A stretch of 64,000 bases of DNA, taken from Aeromicrobium sp. PE09-221 (GTDB taxonomy: Bacteria; Actinomycetota; Actinomycetes; Propionibacteriales; Nocardioidaceae). This document shows, piece after piece, positions 23,576 through 34,552 of the stretch (positions are counted from its first letter, which is position 1; every line of letters starts with the position of its first letter). Below the pieces are notes generated by a model, which saw only the letters and a program-made list of their open reading frames with translations, was not told the DNA's origin and did no database searches. The DNA is taken from the NCBI RefSeq assembly GCF_002174305.1, contig NZ_MIJB01000026.1, forward strand, positions 1 through 64,000. Direction: 5' to 3'. The position numbers and the translations under genes were made by a program.

Positions 23576-25801
23576 TCATGGTGTCGGTGAGCGGTCGAGG
23601 AACTTGGCGGTGCTGGCGGCCGGCGTGAGATCGAGGCGTCGCAACAGCTGAGCATTGAGGGCCACGACGACGGTGGAGGCGGACATCAGAATCGCGCCGA
23701 TGCTCATTGGCAGGACGAACCCGATGGGCGCCAGCACGCCCGCGGCCAAGGGCACAGAGATGAGGTTGTAGCCGGCGGCCCACCACAGGTTCTGCTTCAT
23801 CTTGCGGTAGCTCGCGCGAGAGAGATCGATGACCGAGAGCACCGAGCGCGGGTCGGAGGAGGCCAGAATGACCCCGGCCGAGCCGATAGCGACATCGGTG
23901 CCGGCGCCGATCGCGATGCCCACATCGGCCTGGGCGAGCGCGGGAGCGTCGTTAACGCCGTCGCCGACCATCGCGACCTTCCTGCCCTCGTCCTGCAGCT
24001 CTTTGACCTTGGCGGCCTTGTCCTCGGGTCGCACCCCTGCGAAGACGCGATCGATGCCGAGCTCTCCTGCGACGGTGGCGGCCACGGCCTGGGCATCGCC
24101 GGTGATCATCACGACCTGCGCCCCGGCAGCATGGAGAGCATCGACGGCGTCCTTGGACTCGGGGCGGATCTCATCAGCCAGCCGCAGGGCACCGATGACC
24201 TGCCCGTCGGCAAGGACGTGCAGGATGATCGCCCCCTCATCCCGCCAGGTCTCGGCTATCGGCAGCTCGGTGAGTCCGTGCTGTTCGAGTAGGTAGGGAC
24301 CGCCGACTTCCACGGTGGTCTCTCCGATGATGGCTTTGACCCCCACGGCCGGCGAGGAGGAGAAGTCACGTGCCTGGGGGACGTCGAGGTTGCGGTCCTT
24401 CGCGGCGCCGGTGATGGCCCGGGCCAGGGGGTGCTCGCTGTCGGCTTCCGCGGCGGCGGCCAACGCCAGCACCTCGTCGTCAGTCCGGTCGCCGACCGGG
24501 TGGATGCCGGTGACGGTGGGTTCGCCCTTGGTGAGCGTGCCGGTCTTGTCGAACAGCACCGTGTCGACCGTGCGCATGGACTCCAAGGCGAGGCGGTCTT
24601 TGATCAGCACGCCGCCGCGGGCGGCGCGTTCGGTGGCGATGGAGACCACCAGCGGGATCGCCAGGCCGAGCGCGTGCGGGCAGGCGATCACCAGCACCGT
24701 GATGGTGCGCACCACCGCGGCATCGGGCATCCCGACGAGTGTCCATACGATCGCGGTGACGGCGGCGGCGCCGAGGGCGAACCAGAACAACCAGGCCGCG
24801 GCGACATCGGCGATCCGCTGCGCGCGAGACGACGACGCCTGAGCATCGGCGACGAGCTTCTGAATCCCGGCCAGCGCGGTGTCCTCACCGGTCGCGGTCA
24901 CCTCCACCCGCAGCCCGGAGTCGGTCGCGACAGTCCCGGCGACCACGACATCGCCCACCTCGCGGCGGACGGTCTTGGACTCGCCGGTGACCATCGACTC
25001 GTCCATCGACGCCGACCCGTCGACGATCCGGCCGTCGGCGGGGACCGCGGAGCCGGGTCGGACGATGACCACGTCGCCGACGGTCAGGTCGGCGGGTGCG
25101 ATCTTCACGACCTGGTCGCCGTCGAGCTTCTCGGCTTCGTCGGGCAGGAGCGCGGCGAGGGAGTCCAGGGCCGAAGTGGTCTGGGCCAGGGAGCGCATCT
25201 CGATCCAGTGACCGAGCAGCATGATGACCACCAGCAGCGCCAGCTCCCACCAGAAGTTCAGCTCATGGTCCAGCAGGTGCAGGCTCGCGCCCCAGGAGGC
25301 GAGGAACGCCACCGTGATCGCCAGCCCGATCAGCAGCATCATGCCGGGTTTACGGGAGCGGACCTCGCTGATCGCGCCGGTCAGGAACGGCCATCCGCCC
25401 CAGAAGTAGATGACCGTGCCGAGGATCGGGGAGACCCACCACACCCACTCGGCGTCGGGCAGATGGTAGCCGATCAGGTGGGCGAACATCTCGTTGAAGC
25501 CGACCACAGGGACGGCGAGGACGAGCATGATCCAGAACAGCCGCCGGAACTGCCCGACATGATCGCCATGCCCGCCATGACCCCCGTGCCCTTCGTGAGC
25601 GGAATCACCCGCGTGCACGTCGTGTCCACTGTGATCCTGATGGTCGGCGTGACCGTGGTGCCCAGCATCGTGGCCGTGAGCAGAGTGGCTCTTGTGCTGG
25701 TGGTCGTGATGCGCGCGACCATGCTCGGGCGCGGAGTGGTGCTCTCGCGTCGCGTTGCCGCCACCGTGATCGTGATGATGTTCGCTGTGCTTGTCGTTCA
25801 T
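23576..25801 (-). CDS. copB: Copper P-type ATPase, CopB class (CPH motif)
   Basis: 741-aa P1B ATPase. The first 82 residues are extremely His-rich (HHH, HGGHGGHGDH), a metal-binding tail replacing the usual HMA domain. TGES is at 272-275, the transmembrane CPH at 374-376, DKTGT phosphorylation site at 418-422, and [10 protein letters not shown] near the C-terminus. The CPH signature is typical of CopB-type (P1B-3) pumps exporting Cu(II) or Cu(I)/Ag. It lies between the YdhK lipoprotein and csoR and complements the CPC-type CopA in the same operon. Confidence 0.93.
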   Translation of the reverse strand: MNDKHSEHHHDHGGGNATREHHSAPEHGRAHHDHQHKSHSAHGHDAGHHGHADHQDHSGHDVHAGDSAHEGHGGHGGHGDHVGQFRRLFWIMLVLAVPVVGFNEMFAHLIGYHLPDAEWVWWVSPILGTVIYFWGGWPFLTGAISEVRSRKPGMMLLIGLAITVAFLASWGASLHLLDHELNFWWELALLVVIMLLGHWIEMRSLAQTTSALDSLAALLPDEAEKLDGDQVVKIAPADLTVGDVVIVRPGSAVPADGRIVDGSASMDESMVTGESKTVRREVGDVVVAGTVATDSGLRVEVTATGEDTALAGIQKLVADAQASSSRAQRIADVAAAWLFWFALGAAAVTAIVWTLVGMPDAAVVRTITVLVIACPHALGLAIPLVVSIATERAARGGVLIKDRLALESMRTVDTVLFDKTGTLTKGEPTVTGIHPVGDRTDDEVLALAAAAEADSEHPLARAITGAAKDRNLDVPQARDFSSSPAVGVKAIIGETTVEVGGPYLLEQHGLTELPIAETWRDEGAIILHVLADGQVIGALRLADEIRPESKDAVDALHAAGAQVVMITGDAQAVAATVAGELGIDRVFAGVRPEDKAAKVKELQDEGRKVAMVGDGVNDAPALAQADVGIAIGAGTDVAIGSAGVILASSDPRSVLSVIDLSRASYRKMKQNLWWAAGYNLISVPLAAGVLAPIGFVLPMSIGAILMSASTVVVALNAQLLRRLDLTPAASTAKFLDRSPTP

Positions 25802-25843
25802 GCCGGTCTCACTGCTCCTGGTCCGCGTCCGTCCTGTGGCGGG

Positions 25844-26437
25844 TTAGCTGGTGGGTTCGATTTCGCTTTCGACGACCCACTTGTGGTTGGTCATGGTCAT
25901 GCCGTCGGCTTCGTAGTCGACGACGTAGACGGTCTCCTCGGTGGAGGAGGCGATGGTGGCCGCAGCTCCGTCCATGCCGTCCATGTGTGCGGCCGCGAGG
26001 GTGACCTCGGTGCCGTCGGGCAGGCGTTCGTCGCCGGCGCCTTCGAGTTCTTCCTGGACGACCCACTTGTGGTCGGTGATGGGGTCGCCGCCGGTGGTGG
26101 GGGTGTAGTCCACGGAGTAGGTGTAGGTGTCGTAGGCGCCCACGATCGTCGCCGTCGCCCCGTCCATGCCGTCCATGTGGTCGGCGGTCAGGGTGACCTC
26201 GGTGCCGACCGGGTAGGTGGGGTCGGTGGCCTCGGTCATGCCCTCGGGCACAGGCCCGCCGTCGGCCGGGTGCTCCATCCCGCCATGTTCGCCGTGCTCC
26301 TCCGGGCTGTTTCCCGGCGGGTCCTCATCGGTGTTGTCGGCGGCGCAGCCGGTGAGCAGGATCGCGGCACTCAGCAGTCCGGCCCCGACGGCGGCACCCA
26401 GGCGTCGGTTCCGGCGCCGGGTCGTGCGTCCGTTCAT
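25844..26437 (-). CDS. YdhK-family (DUF1541) lipoprotein
   Basis: 197-aa secreted lipoprotein. The signal peptide ends in a lipobox (LLTGC, Cys about 31), followed by an acidic, His-containing linker and two tandem DUF1541 repeats, each with 'GTEVTL.A.HMDGMDGA', a Val/Tyr strand and '(D/N)HKWVV.(E/S)E'. DUF1541 proteins commonly accompany copper-resistance genes; the Met/His-rich repeat core may bind metal. ATG 26437 has GAGGAGGG upstream. Confidence 0.88.
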   Translation of the reverse strand: MNGRTTRRRNRRLGAAVGAGLLSAAILLTGCAADNTDEDPPGNSPEEHGEHGGMEHPADGGPVPEGMTEATDPTYPVGTEVTLTADHMDGMDGATATIVGAYDTYTYSVDYTPTTGGDPITDHKWVVQEELEGAGDERLPDGTEVTLAAAHMDGMDGAAATIASSTEETVYVVDYEADGMTMTNHKWVVESEIEPTS

Positions 26438-26552
26438 GATGTTTCCCTCCTCATGATCGCTTCCCGCCAGCCTCCGTGGCCGAACGCCGGGCTTCGTGCC
26501 CACCTGAGTGGTTCTCGGGGGCACGAAGCCGGCTGCGGGTTACGGAGCCGAC

Positions 26553-26831
26553 TCAGGCCGCGTTCGCGTAGCGGTCGGGGTCGGCGTCGAAGAGTGGGCC
26601 GCAGGCCGCGCAGCAGAACCAGTACCGCTTACCCTCGTAGTCGCGGTAGAGCCCGGCGGCCTCAGCGTCTGACTTGATGACCGGGGTGCCGGCCATGACC
26701 AGGCACTCGGTGACATCGTCGCTGTTCGCCTTAGCGAGGTCCTCGGTGTTGGGAGCGTGGCCGCTGCAGCCGCCAGAGGCGCTGCCGTGGTCGTGATCGT
26801 TTCCGTGGTTGTGGTGATCGTGTGCAGTCAT
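26553..26831 (-). CDS. YHS/TRASH-type metal-binding small protein
   Basis: 92-aa protein. A His/Gly-rich N-terminus (DHHNHGNDHDHG) precedes a YHS-like domain with ECLVMAGTPV, 'Y.GKRYWFCCAACGPLF' and a final DPDRYA. The Cys residues (C43, C73, C74, C77 region) are the likely ligand set. Such proteins probably hand copper to the ATPase encoded just upstream in the operon (copA ends 39 bp before its start). Confidence 0.85.
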   Translation of the reverse strand: MTAHDHHNHGNDHDHGSASGGCSGHAPNTEDLAKANSDDVTECLVMAGTPVIKSDAEAAGLYRDYEGKRYWFCCAACGPLFDADPDRYANAA

Positions 26832-26870
26832 CGTGAATGGTGTCCTTTCTGATTTGATGACGGGTTCTTC

Positions 26871-29187
<2,317 letters not shown>

Positions 29188-29198
<11 letters not shown>

Positions 29199-30171
29199 GG
29201 CCTTCTCCTTCCTCCTCGTGCCCGCCGCCGCTTCCGGCGTCGGCGCCGCCGTCGCCAGTGGTGGTGTCGATGACCAGCGACGCGGTGTGCACCTGCCCGT
29301 CAACCTGGAAGTCCAGGAACAGCAGGTAGCGGCCGGGCGTGGGTGCAGTGGCCTCGAACACGATCTCCGGGCCCGAGGTCTGCCCCGCGTCGGGCGCCTC
29401 GCCGTGGGGGTGGACGTGCAGGTAGGCCAGGTCCCCATCGCGCAGCGCGACCAGATGCCCGAACGCGCCCAGATACGGTTCCAGTACGGTGACCGGCTGC
29501 CCGTCGCGGGTAATGGTCATGGTCAGCGTCGAGGACTCGCCCGCGACAAGGTCACCGGTCACCGCGACGTCGAACCCGTCTACGGTGGTCTCCGCGGTCG
29601 GCTCCGCCGCCACGGTCTCGTAGCCGCCGGACACCTGCACGGTGGTCGAGAGCGTGATGCCCTCTCCGGTCTGGCCGGGCACGAAGTCCGCGAACACCCG
29701 GTAGGTTCCGGCCGCGTCCCACCGCCAAGGGATGGACCACGTGCCGTCGGCGTCCATCTCGGGGTGCACATGGCGGAACTGCTGCCCGTCGGCGCGCACG
29801 ACGATCAGGTGCAGCTCCTTCTCATGTTCCAGCTCGAAGTCGGTCACCGCCTGGCCGTCAGGCCCGGTGATCGTCAGCGACAACTCACCGTCGGCGCCGG
29901 TCTCGGTCGGGGCGCCCAGGTCGGTCAGTTGGTAGCCGTCCTGTGCCACGCCCAGCCCGAGCGACGACGCGTCCGCGGCGTGGCCGGCGTGTCCGCCCTG
30001 CCCGTTCATGTCCTCTCCCTCCTCGCTGTTGTGGGCGGCGTGGTCACCGCTGTCTTCTGTCCAGGCCTGCACGGCGCTCTCGGGGACGACCGCGCTCGCC
30101 GTGGCGAACGCCACGGCGAACACGGCCACCAGCCCCGCGCCGTACAGGCCGAGCCGCGCAGGCGCCTTCAT
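29188..30171 (-). CDS. Exported His/Asp-rich protein of the copper operon
   Basis: 327-aa protein with an N-terminal signal or anchor (about 8-30), a His-rich patch ([10 protein letters not shown]), two beta-sandwich-like segments containing [12 protein letters not shown] and [11 protein letters not shown], and a His/Glu-rich tail ([13 protein letters not shown]). HxHP motifs in repeated beta domains suggest extracytoplasmic copper binding. It lies between copZ and copA with 1-bp and overlapping spacing. Family known mainly by this context. Confidence 0.8.
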
Positions 30172-30172
30172 C

Positions 30173-30388
30173 TCAGCTCCTGACCGCGGCGTAGCCGGCC
30201 TCGTCGACCGCCGCGATCACCGCAGCGTCGTCGAGGGGCTGCTCACTGGTCACGGCCAGGCGCCCGGTCTGGGCACTGACCTCGATGCCGGTCACCCCGG
30301 CGATTTCGGAGACCTCGGACCGGATGGCGGTCTCGCAGTGTCCGCAGCTCATCCCGGTCACCTGGTACTCGGTGGTGGTTGCGCTCAT
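30173..30388 (-). CDS. copZ: Copper chaperone CopZ (HMA domain)
   Basis: 71-aa single heavy-metal-associated domain with Cu-binding GMSCGHC at 12-18 and the expected beta-alpha-beta pattern ending 'VDEAGYAAV'. It shuttles Cu(I) in the cytoplasm to CopA and CsoR. It is the first gene of the copper operon; a CsoR-type operator lies about 40 bp upstream. Confidence 0.93.
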   Translation of the reverse strand: MSATTTEYQVTGMSCGHCETAIRSEVSEIAGVTGIEVSAQTGRLAVTSEQPLDDAAVIAAVDEAGYAAVRS

Positions 30389-30424
30389 CTCAGAACTCCT
30401 TCATCTGTGTACGAGTTATTCGAG

Positions 30425-30451
30425 ACTATACCCATAGGGGGTATAGGTCAA
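30425..30451 (-). promoter_or_regulatory. CsoR-type operator and promoter of the copper operon
   Basis: Perfect inverted repeat TATACCC-atagg-GGGTATA (30427-30445), matching the CsoR box layout of A/T-flanked C/G runs. On the minus strand it lies between -35 TTGACC (30451-30446) and overlaps -10 TATAGT (30430-30425), with a short 15-bp spacer. Repressor binding would block polymerase. Transcription runs leftward into copZ. Confidence 0.82.
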
Positions 30452-32001
30452 TGAGTGGATGCTTCCTCCGGACTGTCCTGCGACTGCCCGGTGGGGCGGA
30501 TGTGACGCAGTCGCGTAGCGGCGATGATCGCCGCCACACCCGCGATGACCGCCGAGACGATGGCCGCAGTGTTGAGTCCGCCCGTGAATGCGGCTTGCGC
30601 GGCAGCGATGACCTGCTCGCCGAGCGCTCCCGGCAGTTCCGCAGCCGAGGCGAGCGCCCCGTCGATGCTGTCCGAGGCGGCGGCTGCCGCCTCGGGTGGC
30701 AGCCCCTCGGGGAGTCTGGACTCGATGTTGCCGCGGTAAGCGGCGATTCCGACACTGCCGATCACTGCGACACCGAGGGAGATCCCCAGGTCGTTAGCTG
30801 TGGTCGCGAGTCCTGAAGCGCCGCCGGTCTTCTCCGGCGGGACGGAGCTGACGACGAGATCGGTGGTCAGAGCCATCGATGGGGCCACGCCGGGGTAGGT
30901 GATGACGAAGCTCGCGATCACCAGCGCCAGTCCCGTGCCGGCATCCAGTTGAGTGAACAAGATGTAGCCGACCACCTGAGTGAGTAGGCCGATCGCGATC
31001 ACGTTGCCGGGCCGGAACTTCCTCGCGAACACCGGCGAGAGCGTCGAGACGACGATCAGCACCGCCGCGGCCGGCAAGATCGACAGGCCCGCCTGCAGCG
31101 GTGAGAGCTCCTGCACGTGCTGGAGGTACTGCGTGAACAGCGAGTACACGCCACCGAGCGCTGCAGCCGAGAGCAGGAACACCGCCAGCGCTCCTGAGAC
31201 AGTGCGGTTGGCGAACAGGCGCACGTCCAGCAGCGGCCGCTCGGCACGCAGCTGGCGAAGCACGAACCACAGTCCGATCAGCAGGCCTGCGACGAGCAAT
31301 CCGATCGAGGGTCCCGCCGGCTCCTGCGCGGCGAACCGCTTGATGCCATAGATGATCGCCAACAGGCCGCCAACCAGCAGCAGAGCACTGAACAAGTCGA
31401 TCCTCGCCGAAGGATCGCGGTGCTCTGGCACCAGCAGCGGGGCGGCGATAGCGACCAGTGCCATGATGGGCACGGCCACCAGGAAGGTTGCCTGCCAGCC
31501 AAAGCCCTCCAGTAGGACACCCGAGAGCAATGGGCCGAGGGCGACGCCCGCGGAGATTCCGCCGGCCCACACCCCGATCGCGACGCCGCGCTGCTTCGCG
31601 TCGGCGAAGAGCACGAAGATCAGCCCGATCGTCGCCGGCACCATCATTGCCGCGGCCAGCCCGAGGATGGCCCGCCAGGCGATCATCAGTTCCGGGATCG
31701 TCGTCAGCGCCGCGGCGATCGAGACGGCGGCGAACAGGATCGCGCCGATCACCATGAGCAGGCGCTTGCCGATCCGATCGCCGAGCACGCCCATCGCGAC
31801 GAGGAACCCGGCCATCACGAAGCCGTAGATGTCGAGAATCCACAGCAGCTGCGTGCTCGACGGATTCAGGTCCGCGGCCAGATTCGGGGCGGCGAGAAAC
31901 AGGATCGTGAGCATCATGAACAGCAGCGTCGAGGGGATCACCAGAACGGCAAGCCCCCACCACTGCTTGGCGCCGGCACGCGGCGCGGCGGTGTCGCTCA
32001 T
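30448..32001 (-). CDS. MFS drug exporter, DHA2 (EmrB/QacA) type
   Basis: 517-aa protein with about 14 hydrophobic segments. 'LDIYGFVMAGFLVAMGVLGD' followed by RIGKR matches DHA2 motifs D1/A. 'GVALGPLLSGVLLEGFGWQATF' carries motif C of antiporters. A likely proton-driven exporter of toxic compounds. It is transcribed divergently from a tetR gene, the standard arrangement for local repression. The stop abuts the copper promoter, so read-through into the copper operon is possible. Confidence 0.9.
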   Translation of the reverse strand: MSDTAAPRAGAKQWWGLAVLVIPSTLLFMMLTILFLAAPNLAADLNPSSTQLLWILDIYGFVMAGFLVAMGVLGDRIGKRLLMVIGAILFAAVSIAAALTTIPELMIAWRAILGLAAAMMVPATIGLIFVLFADAKQRGVAIGVWAGGISAGVALGPLLSGVLLEGFGWQATFLVAVPIMALVAIAAPLLVPEHRDPSARIDLFSALLLVGGLLAIIYGIKRFAAQEPAGPSIGLLVAGLLIGLWFVLRQLRAERPLLDVRLFANRTVSGALAVFLLSAAALGGVYSLFTQYLQHVQELSPLQAGLSILPAAAVLIVVSTLSPVFARKFRPGNVIAIGLLTQVVGYILFTQLDAGTGLALVIASFVITYPGVAPSMALTTDLVVSSVPPEKTGGASGLATTANDLGISLGVAVIGSVGIAAYRGNIESRLPEGLPPEAAAAASDSIDGALASAAELPGALGEQVIAAAQAAFTGGLNTAAIVSAVIAGVAAIIAATRLRHIRPTGQSQDSPEEASTH

Positions 32002-32092
32002 CGCGCACCCCCAGGGATGTGTGTCGTGGGCATGGTAGTCATCTCCTCTCTGTCGGTCCCGCCTCGCCCTCCGAGCCGGAACTCGATCATCG

Positions 32093-32116
32093 GTGTACGA
32101 GTTGTAACAGCTACAC
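32093..32116. promoter_or_regulatory. Probable TetR operator in the divergent region
   Basis: Imperfect 24-bp palindrome of form GTGTA-N3-GTT-N2-AAC-N3-TACAC, 8 of 12 paired positions matching, midway between the MFS and tetR starts. A related half-site GTACGACTTGT lies at 32133-32143, and another GTACGAGTTAT at 30409-30419 in the copZ leader. Confidence 0.6.
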
Positions 32117-32153
32117 TATCTCATACATTCCAGTACGACTTGTGAGGTGGATC

Positions 32154-32810
32154 ATGACGGTGAAGAAGACGACGCCCCGCGGCACGACGACCGGTGCGTC
32201 AGGCGGCGGTGGCCGGGCGGCCAATCAGCGGGCGGATGCGCAGCGCAACCGGGCAAGGATTCTGGCCGCGACGGCGACGGCGATCCGCAAGAACCCCGAC
32301 GCTTCGGTCGGCGACATCGCCGCCGAGGCCGGGATGGGCAGAGTGACCGTCTACGGGCACTTCCCGACCCGCGCGGAGCTGATCGAGGCCGCCCTCGTTG
32401 ACAGCCTCGAACGCGGCGAAGACGTGCTCAGCGGGGTGCCCCTGGATGGTGATCCGGGCGAGGCGTTCCGGCGACTGGTGGCCTCCAGCTGGGTGCTGGT
32501 CGACCAGTCGCGGGCGCTGCTGGCGGCCGCGCTGAAAGAACTGCCTGCGGCACGTATCCGCGAGCTGCACGAGAAGGCCGAGGGGCGGATGCGGGCTCTG
32601 CTGCTGCGCGGCCAGCGCGAGGGTGTCTTCCGGGTCGATCTGCCGGTGTCCTGGCTGCTGACTACTACGCACGTGGTGATGAACGGTGCCGCCGAAGAAG
32701 TGCGTGCCGGGCGCCTCGACGCCGACGACGCGCCGTGGTTCATCGAGGCGATCCTGCTGCCCGCCTTCGCCGCCACCACCAGCACCACCACCATTGGGGA
32801 AGGAGCCTGA
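32154..32810 (+). CDS. TetR-family repressor
   Basis: 218-aa regulator. A disordered basic N-terminus (1-25) is followed by a TetR HTH (about 30-78: 'QRNRARILAATATAI', DIAAEAGMGRVTVYGHFPTR) and a helical ligand domain. ATG 32154 has GAGGTGG upstream; longer in-frame sequence covers the operator and was excluded. It probably represses itself and the divergent MFS gene. The stop overlaps the start of the oxidoreductase gene. Confidence 0.9.
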   Translation: MTVKKTTPRGTTTGASGGGGRAANQRADAQRNRARILAATATAIRKNPDASVGDIAAEAGMGRVTVYGHFPTRAELIEAALVDSLERGEDVLSGVPLDGDPGEAFRRLVASSWVLVDQSRALLAAALKELPAARIRELHEKAEGRMRALLLRGQREGVFRVDLPVSWLLTTTHVVMNGAAEEVRAGRLDADDAPWFIEAILLPAFAATTSTTTIGEGA

Positions 32811-34003
32811 TGAGGATGCCCAGCATCGCGATCATCGGGGCCGGCGCCGCTGGCACCGCAGCCGCAAGAACCCTGCACGCTTCCGGTGTCGACGTCGACC
32901 TCTACGCCCGGAACGGTGAGGTGCCGTTCAACCGGACGTTGGTCAACAAGGGCATTGCGATCGGGCTGCTCGAACCGGCCCAGGCGGCCCTGCCCGACAC
33001 CGGGGCCGCCCTCCGGTCGGAGACGGTGCGCGGCCTCGACCCCAGGGCTCGGCGCTTGCGGCTGGACTCCGGCGATACACACGCCTACGACGCGCTCCTC
33101 ATCGCCACCGGCAGCCGGCCCCGCACTCTCGACGAGGAGGTGATCGGCCGCGACCAGGCCATCAGCGGCGGCAGACTGACCACCCTGCACTCGGCCGCCG
33201 ACGCCGTCCGCGTCCGCGATCTACTCGCGACCACTCAGCCTGCCCGGGTGCTCATGCTCGGTGGCGGCCTCGTCGCCTCCGAGACCGCCTCGCTGCTCAC
33301 CGACGCCGGCCACGACGTCGCCCTCATCACCCGCGCCGCGATCCCAGGAGCGAACGCCATCGGCGAACACGTCGCCCGGCGGCTACGCGACCTGCACCGC
33401 CCCCAGCACGCCGCCTACCTGGAACGCACCGTGCACTCGATCCGCACCCACACCGACCGCATCAGCATCACCCTCAACGACGGCAGCCAGGTCGAAGGCG
33501 ACCTCGCGATCGTCGCGCACGGCACTCTGCCCGCCGCCCCCGCACCATGGACCGGGCCCGACGGCATCCCCGTAGATTCCCGCCTGCGCTCCATGCACGC
33601 CCCGCGGCAACGGATCTACGCCGCCGGCGGCATCGCCGTGCATCACTATCCCGGCCACGGCTCCTACCGGATCGATCACTGGGACGACTCCGCCGCCCAG
33701 GGCATCCACGCCGCGAACACGCTGCTGCACGACCTCGGTATCGCCGGCGACCCCGGCCAGTACCTGCCGAGCTCGACGTTCTCCGCACGCATCCACGGCC
33801 ACACCCTCACCGGTGTTGGACACCCCGCCCTGGGCACACGCACCCGCGTCGTCTCCGAGGAACCACTGATCACAGCCCACTACCTCGACGAGGTGCTGGT
33901 CGCGCTCACCGGAGTGAATGCCGCCGGCCCTATGCGTGAGCTGATGCCCGGCCTGCACCACCCTGAAACCGCGGCTGATCCGGTGACGCGACAGCACGTA
34001 TGA
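32810..34003 (+). CDS. FAD-dependent pyridine nucleotide-disulfide-type oxidoreductase
   Basis: 397-aa flavoprotein. The FAD-binding GAGAAGTAAA is near residue 10, 'YDALLIATGSRPR' at about 87-99, the NAD(P)-binding LGGGLVASETASLL around 143-156, and a late IYAAGGIAV FAD motif. The layout is that of rubredoxin/ferredoxin reductases and related NADH-dependent enzymes. Start ATG 32810 has AAGGAG and shares a base with the tetR stop, so it is co-translated with the repressor. Substrate unknown; it may modify a compound sensed by TetR. Confidence 0.85.
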   Translation: MRMPSIAIIGAGAAGTAAARTLHASGVDVDLYARNGEVPFNRTLVNKGIAIGLLEPAQAALPDTGAALRSETVRGLDPRARRLRLDSGDTHAYDALLIATGSRPRTLDEEVIGRDQAISGGRLTTLHSAADAVRVRDLLATTQPARVLMLGGGLVASETASLLTDAGHDVALITRAAIPGANAIGEHVARRLRDLHRPQHAAYLERTVHSIRTHTDRISITLNDGSQVEGDLAIVAHGTLPAAPAPWTGPDGIPVDSRLRSMHAPRQRIYAAGGIAVHHYPGHGSYRIDHWDDSAAQGIHAANTLLHDLGIAGDPGQYLPSSTFSARIHGHTLTGVGHPALGTRTRVVSEEPLITAHYLDEVLVALTGVNAAGPMRELMPGLHHPETAADPVTRQHV

Positions 34004-34024
34004 GCCCCTCGCGTCAAACGGAGT

Positions 34025-34190
34025 TCAGACGGTGCGCACGCAGGCGCACTGGCACGCCGCGAGGGTGCCTTCGGCGGCTTCGGTCTCCTCGCGCACCGCC
34101 CGATCACTGATCACCGGCTCTGCGGCGGCGACACCGGTCGGGGCGGCCTCGTTGTCCTTCTGCTCGCGCGGCCAGAGCAGGTGCGCCGCG
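34025..34190 (-). pseudogene. C-terminal remnant of an unknown minus-strand gene
   Basis: An open minus-strand frame of about 55 codons, without a start, ends at a TGA at 34025 and encodes a C-terminus with CQCACVRTV. It abuts exactly the point where the adjacent cueP-like homology begins (34191), so it looks like a gene end left at a recombination joint. The parent gene is not recognised. Confidence 0.35.
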
Positions 34191-34478
34191 ATCGCCCCCT
34201 ACCGGGAGCAGACCCACGACTGCCACTTCCACAGCCTGACGACCTGTCTCGGGGAACTCCCCAACACGGAGGTTCAGCTGACGCTCACTGGCGAGGACGG
34301 CAAGGTGCTCCTCGACGAAACACGGCAGACCTACGACAACGGCTTCGTCGGCATCTGGGTGCCCCGCGGCATCGAGGCGACGCTCACGATCCAACACGAA
34401 GGCCAGTCCGGCACCGCGACGGTCTCCACGACCGACGAGGACGACCCGAGCTGCATCACCACCCTGCAACTGACTTGA
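34191..34478 (+). pseudogene. cueP: 5'-truncated cueP-like copper-binding protein gene
   Basis: About 95 codons match the C-terminal part of CueP-family periplasmic copper proteins: 'IAPYREQTHDCHFHSLTTC', 'TYDNGFVGIWVPRGIEATL' and 'DPSCITTLQL', with the conserved Cys residues kept. The signal peptide and N-terminal half are missing. An in-frame ATG exists at 34032, but the residues it would add are unrelated to CueP, so an exported product is unlikely. It lies next to the copper region and marks a rearrangement joint. Confidence 0.75.
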
Positions 34479-34552
34479 ACGCAGGACGGGAGGGCAGCCG
34501 GAGCGTACCGAGCGGCATCGGCCCCTCCCGCTCTGTGACATGGCTCCATCTC

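Noticed and set aside
24431..26677. Long plus-strand open frame (748 codons) opposite copB and ydhK
   Set aside because: It lies antisense to clearly conserved copper genes, and its sequence is low-complexity His/Arg/Gly typical of a GC-rich shadow frame.
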